Shown piece by piece: positions 23,367-33,811 of a stretch of 64,000 bases of DNA. The notes beneath the pieces were generated by a model, which searched no databases, was not told the DNA's origin, and was given only the letters and a program-made list of their open reading frames with translations. The stretch is from Epiperipatus broadwayi. Its lineage: Eukaryota > Onychophora > Udeonychophora > Euonychophora > Peripatidae. The position numbers were made by a program, and so were the translations under genes. Position 1 is the stretch's first letter, and each line of letters begins with the position of its first letter. The stretch spans positions 250,001-314,000 of the forward strand of contig JAQFVV010012988.1 of the NCBI GenBank assembly GCA_028023455.1. Direction: 5' to 3'.

Positions 23367-23407
23367 TTTATTCTAGATGATTACAGTTTTACTCTTTTTT
23401 TTTTATT
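23367..23407 (-). terminator. Possible polyadenylation signals for the His/Tyr-rich gene
   Basis: Minus-strand AATAAA hexamers at 23402-23407 and 23367-23372, 174 to 214 bp after the stop codon. In sequence this AT-rich such hexamers occur by chance, so support is weak. Confidence 0.25.
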
Positions 23408-23468
23408 TTTTGACTAGGAATCTACGTTTCTAGAAAGTATTCTCTTCTATTTTCATCTAAATCATTTC

Positions 23469-23521
23469 TCAAGCTATAGAGAAAGATCAAATAGACAAGC
23501 TATAGAGAAAGATCAAATAGA
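23469..23521. repeat. Short tandem duplication, 2 x 26 bp
   Basis: CAAGCTATAGAGAAAGATCA is repeated at a 26-bp offset. It lies in the probable 3' flank of the neighbouring minus-strand gene. Confidence 0.85.
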
Positions 23522-23580
23522 AAAGAATAATTTTCTATAATTTATCGATCTTATTTAAAAAAACACAAATGAAATACGTT

Positions 23581-24300
23581 TCAGTAATGATGCCCATGAC
23601 CATGCCCATGACCATGGCCATGATGATGACCATACGAACTACAAAGTCTGCCAGGAGCTCCCCATCCTAAAGTATTATATTGATATCCAAATGGATAACC
23701 GCAATATGAATACCCAGCAGGATAATAATTAGCTGAATAATAGCCGTGATCATAGTAGTTACTGTAATGACCGTAGTGCCCGTGTTGATGGTGGTGATGA
23801 TGATGTGGAGTGCTAACTATGGTAGGACCTACTTCTAAAACATGTATGGTAGTTGGTACATATGGATCATACACCAACCTCCAATCTGTATAACCGTACC
23901 TATCCATTAAAAGAGCTTCTTCATAAACATTATAATACCATTTAACTCGTTTTGGTGTTTTCATTGTTCCACTTTTATCAGTTACTGTAAAAACTGTATC
24001 TTGTAGTTTAGAATCTTCTGAATTCTGTCCATCAACATTGATAACAGTACCTTCTTCTTCAGTTGGTGGAGTTTTACTAAGCTTCACTCCTTTATCACTA
24101 ATTCTAAGTGTATCTCCATCTTCTACTTTTTTCCATGTTTTATCGTCGCGAACGTATGTTCCTGTGGAGTTAGTTGCAAAATCAACATTTTTTGCTGAAC
24201 CTTTGGCGACAATATTAACTTTAGGAAATGTCTTTGTTCTTTTAGCTGATTGCGCGTCACCCACATTTGGGTTTGGGGTTCTGACACACGCATTTCCCAT
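23581..24300 (-). CDS. Unrecognised 239-residue His/Tyr-rich protein with myristoylation-type N terminus
   Basis: The only long intact, non-transposon frame in the window. The frame is open for 265 codons from 24378. I place the start at ATG 24300 because it gives MGNACVRTPNP (Gly2 for N-myristoylation, Cys5 for possible palmitoylation) with a favourable start context (A at -3, G at +4); the 26 residues upstream look like translated leader. Residues 1-30 are basic. Residues 30-115 are mixed and hydrophilic with a beta-like pattern (VNIVAKGSAKNVDFATNSTG), and 118-165 are rich in Trp/Tyr/Val. Residues 166-239 are low-complexity: six His at 166-171, a Tyr/Gly/Asn-rich stretch, then a terminal (GH)n run ending HHY. 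There is no signal peptide or membrane span. It could be a membrane-anchored metal-binding protein, but that is inference. It appears intronless, so a retrocopy or a single coding exon is possible. Confidence 0.7.
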   Translation of the reverse strand: MGNACVRTPNPNVGDAQSAKRTKTFPKVNIVAKGSAKNVDFATNSTGTYVRDDKTWKKVEDGDTLRISDKGVKLSKTPPTEEEGTVINVDGQNSEDSKLQDTVFTVTDKSGTMKTPKRVKWYYNVYEEALLMDRYGYTDWRLVYDPYVPTTIHVLEVGPTIVSTPHHHHHHQHGHYGHYSNYYDHGYYSANYYPAGYSYCGYPFGYQYNTLGWGAPGRLCSSYGHHHGHGHGHGHGHHY

Positions 24301-24419
24301 CGTAATTTTCCTAGTCACATTGTTTATAATATATAAAAAATATTTCGCGTAAATGTATAACACATTCTCTTGAAACATTATTCAATTGTTATGAATGCAA
24401 CTTGAAACGCGTGGTTAAA

Positions 24420-25055
24420 ATCCCTTTATTAAATATTTAATGAGCAGTCTATCTATATTTAAAAAAAAAAAAAGAATTCAAACGTGATAAATTTAAAGTA
24501 CTTACTACTAGTAATTTATAATAATAAAAAGTACTTAATACCTCTAGGCTTAAAATGGATGTAAATTAAATATAATTTGACTTTTATAAATACATTTTAA
24601 AACATACCAGCAAAAAAAGATAAAAATATAAGTTCCTACTTAAAACTAAATCGTATTTTAAGTACATTTTTGATTATGCAGTATACAAAATGGACATAAA
24701 GCAAGGAATATGGTACCATTTTTCATTGAAGAAAAAATATTAACATGAATAGAAAAACGATAAAATGAATTGTTGGAAAATATATAATTACTTAAGTCAT
24801 CTAAATACCAAATATCTAAATGCTAAAGATATGTAATACATGATGGAGAATTCAGGAATGATGTTGTTACTTAAGAATGGATAAAAGAAAGATATTAGAA
24901 GTTAATAGATTTCTCAATTTTCTCTCAACTCTGTGCAAGCTCTTTAGCCACATAAACCAACTGCCTACAGCAAACTTTGGACTTAGATTAACCAAAAAAA
25001 AAAAACTATTTAAAAGTAATTTTACCACAAAGAATCACATATAAATATTATGAGA
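24420..25055. other. AT-rich stretch, upstream of the His/Tyr-rich gene
   Basis: Holds the presumptive 5' flank of the minus-strand gene. I see no clear promoter element beyond generic TA-rich words near 24320-24345, and no gene. Confidence 0.35.
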
Positions 25056-25332
25056 AGTTACAAAATGGATCAATAAGTATGAATCATCATTGAGCTTTGG
25101 ATTGGTTGATTATAAAAGGGTATTTGAAAGCATTTTTACAATAATTGAAGTTTTGGATCATCAACATACAGATCTAAAATATGTTATATTCTTAAGTATT
25201 TCTCAAAATTATAACTAAGATTAATATTGATGGAAACATGTATAGTGTTATTCCATATCTCCAAAACATTTTGCAAATGTCTTATAAAATCTATATTGTG
25301 AATTAAAATGGGATGCTAAAGAAATAAATGTA
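25056..25332 (+). pseudogene. Old RTE-like LINE fragment, left part
   Basis: The plus strand reads ESSLSFGLVDYKRVFESI, a decayed match to ELSLCFGFVDYEKAFDSI of the younger RTE copy on the minus strand at 26.9 kb. It then reads CELKWDAKEINVN, matching CRLKWETKGVKVNG. It is interrupted at about 25332 by a family B repeat, and the homology resumes at 28655. Confidence 0.65.
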
Positions 25333-25809
25333 AATAGGCAAAACTCTCTCCATACAGTAGTGCCACTCAAAGCAAGACAGAGTAATCAATGGATGCCAGA
25401 AGGCTTGTGCATAAAATCCCTATCTAGTGCCTATTCATCCAGTATTCACAAACTAGTTTCTGGCTTGTGGCCTTCATCAGTGAGGAGCCTTGGATATGAG
25501 AGCACTGCACCCTAGATCTTAGGATCTGATGCAACCCTCCAGCAGCCACCTTTTATCTCTACATAACTACAAAACTATGAGAATAAAATTGAAAACACAC
25601 AAATATTTTCAATCTAAGCTCAATAGCTTATATAGTCATATGGGTCTGAACTCAGTTCAGCACCCATACATTTTGGTGTCTTTGGTTCTTTTATAACCAT
25701 AGCCACCACCTTTCTATCCGGCAGGATTGGTGTTAAACCTTTAAACATCACATGATCAATATCTCCCATGCTTGTTCATAACTGTTGTTAAAATAGGCAA
25801 AACTCTCTC
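25333..25809 (+). repeat. Family B repeat, copy B3 left part
   Basis: One full unit (AGGCAAAACTCTCTCCATAC, then AGTAATCAATGGATGCCAGA, GATCTGATGCAACCCTCCAG, TTGGTGTCTTTGGTTCTTTT), then the start of a second unit (TTAAACCTTTAAACATCACA, CATAACTGTTGTTAAAATAG) up to CTCTCC. The second unit is cut by the RTE insertion and resumes at 28164. Confidence 0.75.
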
Positions 25810-25817
25810 CAAACAAT

Positions 25818-28155
25818 CATCATCATCAACCATTATCAATCCACTGCAGGATGAAGGTCTCTCCAAGTTTAATCCATCTTCTCCGATCTTTAGCTTCTCT
25901 TCTCCACAACACCCCTGCACATTTTCTTATTTCATCCATCCATCTCACATGTGGTCTCTTTCTGGGTCTTTTACAAATCTCTTGGAATCCAGTTTAAAAT
26001 TTCAATTGTCCATCTATTATCATCTCTTCTAGCAATATGTCTAGCCCAACTCCATTTCAATCTTTTAATTTTTTCAATAAGGTCAGTAACACCTGTTTGT
26101 TGTCTCACTCATACATTGCGTTTTCGATCCCTTCTTGTTACTCCCAAAATACATCTCTCCATACTTCTTTGAGTGGTCTGATGTCTCTGTATTGCTCTTC
26201 TATTAAGTGTCCAAGTCTCAGATCCATAATTAAGAACTGGTAAAACACATTTGTTAAAAAACATTCTTTTCAAACACATAGGCATATTTCCTTTTAGTAT
26301 CAAGTTATTTCTACCAAAAGCACTCCAAACAAGTTTAATTCTATGATTAATTTCCTCCATTATGTTTCCATTTGTAATGTTTTCATTTGTATTAATAATC
26401 TGACCAAGGTATTTGTAACTGTTAACTTCTTCTAATTCTTCATAATCAATCTTTATTTTCATATTTTGAGCAAATCGATTAAACATTATTTTAGTCTTTT
26501 TAACATTTATCTTTAGTCCTACTTTTCTACTTTCATCTGCTAACTCCTGCAACATTTCCTGTAGCTCTGAAGCATTATTTGCAAAAACAACTACATCATC
26601 TGCGAAATCTAAATGACTTAAATACTCTCCATTTACTTTCACTCCTTTAGTTTCCCATTTTAATCTACAAATTACTTCTTGCAGCACTGCTGTAAAAAGT
26701 TTTGGTGATATGGAGTCACCTTGTCTTACACCTTTCTCAATGTTGATTTTTCCAGTATCATTATGTAATTTAATTGTTGCTGTTGCATTTTTATAAATAT
26801 TCTTTAAAATATGACAATATCCTGGATCTATACCTTGGTGATCCAATGCTTTAATCACTGAAGAAATGTGTATAGAATCGAATGCCTTTTCATAATCTAC
26901 AAATCCAAAACATAATGACAACTCATATTCATTTGTCCTTTCTATGACTTCTCTCAATACCTGGATATGATCTATTGTACTAAAACCACTTTTAAATCCA
27001 GCTTGTTCTCTTGGTTGGTGGAAATCCAAAGTTCTCTGTAGACGAGTTGTAATTATCTTGGTAAAATTTTTATATAAAACTGATAAAAGGCTAATAGGTC
27101 TGTAATTTCTAATATCTTCCTTATCACCTTTTTTAAATATTAATATTATTACGGAATTCTTCCAATCTTCTGGTACATCTTTATAATTTAGACATTTAGT
27201 ATATAACTTTGCTAAAATTGTTTCTATTTCTTCACCTGCTTCTTTTAATATATCAATTATAATTCCATCATTTCCTTTCTTCATACATTTAATTGCATGT
27301 CTCACTTCTTCATTTAAAATTCTGGGCATTTCGGAAGATGTAATAGATATAGGAGGTACTTGTTCTTTATTACTATATAATTCTTGATAAAAATCTTCTA
27401 CCAATTTCATGATGTCATCTCTCTTTTTAGTAATAATTCCATCTTTTTTTCTTATTGCAGATATAAATTTCCTACCAAAACCAAAATGTTGTTTAACATT
27501 CTTGAGACTTTAGTTTCTTCTACAGCTTTCCTTGCTATTTCACAGTTATACTTTCTTATATCATTCTCAACTCTTTCCCGTACCATTTTACAAAATTCAA
27601 GATATTCAATTCTTTTTAATACATCATTTTTGTATATCTTAATATTTCTTCTTTTCTTCATAAATTCTCTAGTCTCAGTAGAAATTTTATTAGTCAATTG
27701 CTGCTTTTTTCTACCAGCTATCTTTGTTGCAGTTTTTAAAAGTGTATCAGTTATTTTCATATTAATTTCATTCAAAACTGAATCATGTTCAAAATCTCCT
27801 AACACTTGAAACCTATTTGTAAGTTCTAATTTAAATTCATTAGAATGTTTCTGAAGATTAGGAATATCAACTGTAAATATTGTTTTTCTTAATAATATTT
27901 GTCTCTCTAGTTTTACATTAACACGTAACTTACACCTTACTAATCGATGATCACTTCCTGTGTTAAATTTATTAAGAACATTACAATCTTGAAATATGTA
28001 TTTCCTGTTAGTCAAAATATAATCCAATTCTGCTGTACCTTCATTTGGATGCTTCCATGTCCATTTCCTTTTAACATTTTTTTCAAAAAATGAATTCATA
28101 ATATAAAGTTTTTCTTTTTCTGCAAACTCCACAAGTCTATGTCCTCTCTCATTTT
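25818..28155 (-). mobile_element. RTE-like LINE, 5'-truncated, with 8-bp target duplication
   Basis: Minus-strand insertion flanked by CAAACAAT (25810-25817 and 28156-28163) inside a family B repeat. The 3' end carries a short ATC/GAT tandem tail, typical of RTE elements. The 5' end is truncated within the endonuclease. A 210-bp tail of the same family lies at 37.08-37.29 kb, and an older relative surrounds this whole nest. Confidence 0.88.
25820..28155 (-). pseudogene. RTE ORF: partial endonuclease and reverse transcriptase
   Basis: From the 5' side: the C-terminal half of an APE endonuclease (NERGHRLVEFAEKEKLYIMN, then TAELDYILTN and GSDHRLVRCKL, with the catalytic Asp/His). A linker rich in Lys/Glu follows. 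After a frame break near 27430, reverse transcriptase reads YRPISLLSVLYKNFTKI, FVDYEKAFDSI, GVRQGDSISPKLFTAVLQEV and HLDFADDVVVFA with the catalytic ADD. The C-terminal block has YKYLGQIIN and LNYGSETWTL. Another frame break falls near 26109, after which LKWSWARHIARRDDNRW continues to about 25820. It reads as the common craniofacial-development-protein-2-like RTE family. It lacks its N terminus and has at least two shifts, so it is dead. Confidence 0.87.
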
Positions 28156-28163
28156 CAAACAAT

Positions 28164-28654
28164 AGTACCACTTAAAGCAAGACAGAGTAAGCAATGGATG
28201 CCAGAAGGCTCATAAATATAATTCCTACCTAGTGCCTATCAATATCCCCAAACTAGTTTCTGGCTTGTGGCCTTTGTCAGTGAGGAGCCTTGGATCTAAG
28301 AGCACTGCACCTAAATCTTAGAATCGAATGCAACCCTTCAGCAGTCACCTTTTATCTCTACATAACTACAAAACTATGAAAATAAAATTGAAAACACAAA
28401 TATTTTCAATCTTAGTTCAATAGCAACAACAGTTATGAGCAAGCATGGGAGATAGTGATCATGTTGATGAAGGCCATAAGTCAAAAACTAGTTTGGGGAT
28501 ATTGGATGAGTAGGCACTATTTAGGAATTTTATGCACAAAGTCTTCTGGCATCCATTGATTACCTTGTCTTGCTTTGAGTAACACTATTGTATTGAGAGA
28601 GTTTTGCCTATTTTAACAACAGTTATGAACATAGTGATCATGTGATGTTTAAAG
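28164..28654. repeat. Family B repeat, copy B3 right part with inverted return
   Basis: Resumes the interrupted unit (AGTACCACTTAAAGCAAGAC), runs to TATTTTCAATCTTAGTTCAA and then returns inverted (GGCATCCATTGATTACCTTG, GAGAGAGTTTTGCCTATTTT, AACAACAGTTATGAACATAG). It therefore forms a long imperfect hairpin. Confidence 0.75.
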
Positions 28655-28850
28655 GTTTAAGAAATAAATATACATGAATATTATCATTTAGATTTTTCTG
28701 ATGATGTTCCAGATATTCAGAAAATCTAAGAATTATCATATAAAAGTAATAAAAAATAGAACTAAAGATGGATGCTAGAACTAAAGTAATGGTCAATAGA
28801 TTTTTTGAAAATAAAAATCAATCATACGAAACAAGACCAGGTATTCAGGT
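28655..28850 (+). pseudogene. Old RTE-like LINE fragment, right part
   Basis: The plus strand reads INIHEYYHLDFSDDV, matching the HLDFADDVVVFA catalytic block of the younger copy. It continues the fragment broken at 25332, and the shared words AAGAAATAAAT at both junctions may be the duplicated target. The FSDDV reading and the stops show decay. Confidence 0.55.
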
Positions 28851-30220
28851 TTACCTCTTGCCCAGAATAATACTATCTTATATTTATTTATTATCATGTA
28901 ATTCTTCTTTATGTTTGTAATTCTAGCTTTCCTTTTTAATTTACCATGTACACTTAATTGTCACTGTAAACATTGTACTTGTTTAATAAATATTTGGAAA
29001 AAAAAGACTCTTCTATATTATCCCCATGGCAATCAACAACTGTAAAATTTTAAAGGATCCCTTTGTTTTGTAGAGCTCTAATATTTTTGGAAATTAGTCA
29101 TAGTGAGAAGATCAAGTTGCACAATGAAAGTCAGATTATAAACCTCAAATTCTTTTTTATCATAAAAATTATAGCAATCATGGCGTCCATATAATTTTTT
29201 AAAATACATCTTGGATTTTTTTCTTAGTGAAATAATGCATTCAAAAAATTTACTATATTTGCTCTTACTCAAAGCTTCAAGACTCCTATCAATAAATATG
29301 CCTTACCTAATCTCTTTACTATATTCATGCTTTTCAAAGACTTAGTGGCTAACCTGAAAGATCTTCAGTTCAAACTATCACAGTTTCAGCCACCTTGGAC
29401 CACTCTTCTCAGTAATGATGGTATTTTAGATAACCCATTTTAACAATGCATATAAATATAACCTTTTGACAGCTCAAATGTAGATCTAATTGTTGAAAGT
29501 ACTGAAAACTCACAGCAAGCTGCATGTGAACTAACCACCAATAAACTATACTTACTTTGATGGTTAGTTCACATTTAGCTCACTAAGATATTTTAATACT
29601 TCAGCCTTAATAGTTGTACAATATAAGTAAACACTGTGCTTTTTTATCTAAAGATAGTAAGTGCATTTCGTAAAATATATTTAAAAATTAAGATTTATTT
29701 TACAATTTAATGACCATTTTTGTATATACATCTAATATCTGAGAGAAAAGAATGATTATAGTACTTAAAAGTCTACAAACTGTAAATTGCTTAGCTCAAA
29801 TTCAAATAGTAAAGCCAACTACACATATAAAAGAAAAATAAGTAGCCAGACATAAAACCAATTAAGAAAACTAATCAATTAGAAAATTACTAAAGATAGG
29901 CAATTATTTTTTAGGCATTGCAAAAACATTAGAGATTAAGTTTATATATATTTAGAACTGACTTTCAAAATGTTTCCAGATTTTATGTAAGACTGAACTA
30001 AAGAGAATATAATTTTAAAAAGTAGCAGAAATGATTTCTAAAATGTAGAACCCTTTAGATTTTTCAGAATCACATTTTAGATCTTAAAATAGGCATAAAT
30101 TTCATAAAATTATATACTCTATGCAAAATTTATATGTAAGTATCCATGTTACTTTAGTTCAACACTTTTTAATATAATCAAATTTCTAATTCAATGAATA
30201 CCGTCAATACACGAAAAGAT
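28851..30220. other. AT-rich stretch with LINE-like tail and a short minus-strand open block
   Basis: Around 28860-29005 the sequence ends TTAATAAATATTTGGAAAAA, like a retroposed 3' tail. At 29084-29310 the minus strand is open with mixed composition (FECIISLRKKSKMYFKKLYG). I do not recognise it and cannot call it an exon. The rest shows no features. Confidence 0.3.
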
Positions 30221-31850
30221 TATGTTTCCCAACCTGTGGTACGTGTACCACTGGTGGTACGCGAGTTGCTGGTTGGTGGTACACGAAAAATAATCAATAA
30301 TGGCGGTCATAAAAAAAATTAAATCATAAAAATATCATAGAAACGTTTTTTCCTATAATTCATAAAAATTACTTTAATTAATAATATTATACGGTAAAGT
30401 TATTAATATGTACAGTCGATAACGATCTTTAATGTTAATGATAAAATTGAAAGTATGATTAAGAAATTAGATTTTTGGAAACTGTATCAAAAACAATCAA
30501 CAATCAACCGGAAGTATTCGAAAATCTACTTATTTTTTTGTTTGAAAATAAAGTTAGTCTGTCTCAAGATATACGAGAAAATATAATAGCACATTTAACA
30601 GAATTAAAATTGTCTTTCATGGAATATTTTCCAAAACCCGAAAACACAAATGATAATTGTATTTCAAATTCCGTCTATGCAGAAAATTTAGAAAAAGCTA
30701 CATCATTATCAATAAAGGATAAAGAAAATTTAATAGAATTATCATGTAACAGAACTTTACAAGTAGAATTCAAATGACACAATCTAATTAATTTTCGGTT
30801 AAACATTAAAGAATATGAACAACTTTCTGAGAAAGCTCTTAAATTATTATTACCGTTTACTAGTACGAAATTAGTAGGAAGAGCTTTTACTTCATATATT
30901 TTTTTAAAAAATAAGTATCGAAACAGATTGAACGCAGTTATAGACTTAAGGGTATATATACCTCGCATGTTTTAAACCAAATTTCAAAAAATTATGTTGT
31001 TCAAAACAAGCACAAGGATTTCATTAAATTTATTTTATAAAAATATTTGATTATGATAAAAAAATATATTAATTGTTTTTTTATAATTTTGTGTTTTTAT
31101 TAAAACCATTTATTAGTAAACGAAATATGACAAAATAATAGATAAATAATGAGTCGGATCAAGGCAAATCAATCTAAATTATTTAATTTGAAAGAATGTA
31201 TCAGAAAAGGATCATAACCAGAAATTAGACTCTCTTTAATTTTTGATCATCTATTGTGGATTACTAGATGTAAGCTAGTATTTAATCATCAAAATTTTAA
31301 TCCTATTAACTTCATGCAGAACAATATAAAGAAAACAAGAACAAGAGATAGCCTGGTAACCCCTGAGGTTATTTTTACCAGGACTTGGGACATGCTGGAT
31401 TTATCCTCTCCATGGCCCAACCAATAGCAAGATGCTCCGAAAAAGAGAAAACAGACTCAAATTTGGGAAAACCAAATGAAGGAATGAGAAAATACTTTGA
31501 ACAAAATATGTACCAAATAATTTTTAATGTAATAATGTAATCTTTAATAAATATTTTGAAAAAAAAAAAGTGAAACTTTGAACAAACACATACATATAAA
31601 TATGTTACATTGAGTTTATAATTTCAGTGAGTTTATAATCAGGCGTGACGGTTAGTCGTGTTTCAATGTAATTTGTCCCATTATGTGATGTGAATACATA
31701 CATGGTCACCTTATAATATTTATAATGCAAATAATATAACACACTCGCAATAACAAATTTCACGAAATACAATCATTTTTACGAAGTGGTACAATTTAGC
31801 GTGATGTACTACCAAGTGGTACGTGAGCCAAAAAAGGTTGGGAAACGCTG
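30221..31850 (+). mobile_element. hAT-superfamily transposon remnant
   Basis: Ends are inverted: TTTCCCAACCTGTGGTACGT on the left and, reading inward from the right, TTTCCCAACCTTTTTTGGCT then CACGTACCACTTGG. The right end reads CAGCGTTTCCC, a common hAT terminus. The left end has changed to TATGTTTCCC. The flanking 8 bp do not match, so the duplication has decayed. Interior positions 30475-30980 encode a dimerisation-domain scrap. The element is short for an autonomous hAT (usually 2.5-5 kb) and has suffered deletion. Confidence 0.75.
30475..30975 (+). pseudogene. hAT transposase C-terminal fragment (ZBED/FAM200-like)
   Basis: Reads HLTELKLSFMEYFP, then IELSCNRTLQVEFK, a TGA at 30776, and onward EYEQLSEKALKLLLPFTSTK and NKYRNRLNAVIDLRV. 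This order (helical region, SKKALKILLPF-like motif, KYRNRL near the end) is the hAT C-terminal dimerisation domain seen in ZBED5- and FAM200-like proteins. The DNA-binding N terminus and most of the catalytic region are missing. Confidence 0.7.
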
Positions 31851-32145
31851 TGTTAGACAAATAAATAATTTACTGAGCATTGTCATCAACATGTGGAGGG
31901 GGGGGGTCATAATTATAGCACATCAGCTTTGTCAGTCCAACTGGTGTTAATATTTAAGAAAACATAAAATATTATGCTTATATCGGTATTGATCAATCTT
32001 TAATGTATATTTTGATATTGTTCTTTTGATCAACATCATATCTGGATAGCACCTGATTCCTATAGAGGAAACATCTAAATCCAAACAGATTGAGTGAGAT
32101 GGTAGTGCACAACTGAGAATGTATAGCTTCACAAATGTTGAAAGC
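31851..32145. other. Short AT-rich stretch, no gene seen
   Basis: Contains a run of nine G at 31898-31906. No supported feature. Confidence 0.4.
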
Positions 32146-32620
32146 AATCATCATCATCTTGAAGCCTCTCTCACTTTCAGATCTGTGTACATATTGGTCT
32201 AAAATCTCTATACCATATGCTCATCTTCCTGTTCTGTTGTTCAAACTAAAAATGAGTTCTCCATCGAATCATTTCTTATTTTGTTAATATTATCCTACCA
32301 TTCATAAATTAGCACATGGGGATAATTGTTTCTTCATATTTATTTAATGTTAAGTTGAAGAGTATATCACTTACTGGACACCCCATAGGCCAGCTATGTT
32401 CTATCTTGTAAAAATTGCTGTTAAATAGCATGGTAATGTCACTATCAATCCACCCTCAGTGCATCAACAATCAGTTTTATTCTGATTGAATCCTGAACTT
32501 ATTAATACATCATGGACTAGATCTTTGATGAGAGAAAGAGTCATATAACTCAACTATATTGAGAGAAGTTTAGACTGGAGACTCAATTTACATGCTTTTA
32601 AGATCTGCAAGCAATCAAAT
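32146..32620 (-). pseudogene. Reverse-transcriptase fragment of a LINE
   Basis: Minus-strand reading near 32420-32345 gives SNFYKIEHSWPMGCPVSDIL followed by FNLTLN. This matches the GxxQGxPLSPxLFNLxL signature of non-LTR reverse transcriptases. The neighbouring sequence is decayed with stops. Family unknown; limits are approximate. Confidence 0.45.
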
Positions 32621-32948
32621 GTGGAATTAATTAATTGGACAAAAATGACAAATTCTTCATTTATGTATTATTCACATTTTAAATATCAGTAGAAGAGTTC
32701 ACACAGTTTTCTATATGATCTGGCAAAAATACTATGGAAGACATTTTAATGATAAAAAATGCCATATACATTTCTTGGGAATAATGTTAGACGCTTACCA
32801 ATAAACAGCAATCATTGTATATAATAGAAACAAAATTTATGTCAACTTTAGAATATTAAACAACAACTTATAATGTGAACAAAAGAACCCCTCAATTAAA
32901 ACTTAATTGTAGAAAAAACAAACATAGTAATTATTATTTACAAAAACG

Positions 32949-33060
32949 AATGTTTTTATTGTTTGAGAATTCTTAGAGAATTCATAAGATGTGCAAACAT
33001 CGGAATCGATCCCAGAACTTTGCACTCCAGGGTATGACATGTTACCACTGCATTAAATTA
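32949..33060 (-). repeat. tRNA-related SINE fragment (family S)
   Basis: The minus strand has GCAGTGGTAACATG (A-box-like) and GGGATCGATTCCGATG (B-box-like), followed by TGAATTCTCTAAGAATTCTC. Related copies are at 45.05, 60.50 and 63.37 kb. Confidence 0.5.
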
Positions 33061-33211
33061 TCCATTATTCACCCCGCCCCCAAATTCCAATATTAGATAT
33101 TTGTTTTAAAGATAGAAAATATTAATCATTGAAAAATCAATAAAGGAATATTTTTATCTACTTTTAATAATTTTATAAATAAAAAAGGGATAATTTTTTT
33201 ACTTAAAATAA

Positions 33212-33808
33212 TCTATATAAATGTTAATTTGTTCAAAATCTTAAATCTTAGAAAGTTTTTCACCGATTGTTTTGAAATTTTGACACAACGTTGCATTCGA
33301 ATTTGTGCATGTTTTTATACCTACTATTTATATACCTGTAACAGGTAAAAACATGCTTTTTTTGAAAAACAGCGCTATCTGTTGGATGTAAAAGCAACAC
33401 GCACTATACTAAATATTTTATGATTCAATTTCAATATTTCCTATTGCGTTGTTAAATTGAATTTTCATAGATTTCGATTTATTTTCATTTTGATTTAATT
33501 ATTTCATCTGAGAGATTTCAATTCCCAATTCGATTGGTATTTGCAGTCACCATCAACAAAGCTCAGGGCCAATCTATACAATTGGTGTGGTTTAGATCTA
33601 GACACAGATTGCTTCTCACATAGACAGTTATATGTTGCATGTTCTAGAGTTGGCAAACCAGACAATCTATATCTTCACAGACAATGAAACAACAAAAAAT
33701 ATTATATTCCCACAAGCATTGTGAAATTAAACATATTGCACTTTCTCTTTTCTTTCTTTTCCATTTAACCAGACTGAGACACAGCAATGTGAGGATGGGT
33801 ATGGCTAG
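33212..33808 (+). mobile_element. Short Helitron retaining the end of the helicase gene
   Basis: Starts TCTATATAAATG after an A and ends GGCTAG before a T. This fits Helitron rules: a 5' TC, a 3' CTRR, insertion between A and T and no target duplication. Between the ends lies the C terminus of a PIF1-type helicase (33510-33720). At 597 bp it is an internally deleted, non-autonomous copy. The expected 3' hairpin is not clear. The 5' end could lie elsewhere if the TCTATATAA is coincidental. Confidence 0.7.
33510..33722 (+). pseudogene. Helitron Rep/helicase C-terminal fragment
   Basis: Reads RFQFPIRLVFAVTINKAQGQ, the late helicase motif of PIF1-type helicases, then after a frame change GLDLDTDCFSHRQLYVACSR, where LYVACSRV matches the conserved arginine-finger motif. 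Another shift follows near 33675, before NETTKNIIFPQAL and a stop. The fragment covers only the last 70 residues or so of a protein that normally exceeds 1000. Confidence 0.8.
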
Positions 33809-33811
33809 TAT

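Noticed and set aside
24038-24352. Plus-strand 104-codon frame opposite the His/Tyr-rich gene
   Set aside because: Antisense shadow of the minus-strand gene. Its composition mirrors the reverse complement and it has no independent support.
27384-27809. Plus-strand 141-codon hydrophobic frame resembling a membrane protein
   Set aside because: Antisense of the RTE linker region; hydrophobicity comes from the reverse complement of Lys/Glu-rich codons.
30675-30968. Minus-strand 97-codon frame
   Set aside because: Antisense of the hAT dimerisation fragment.
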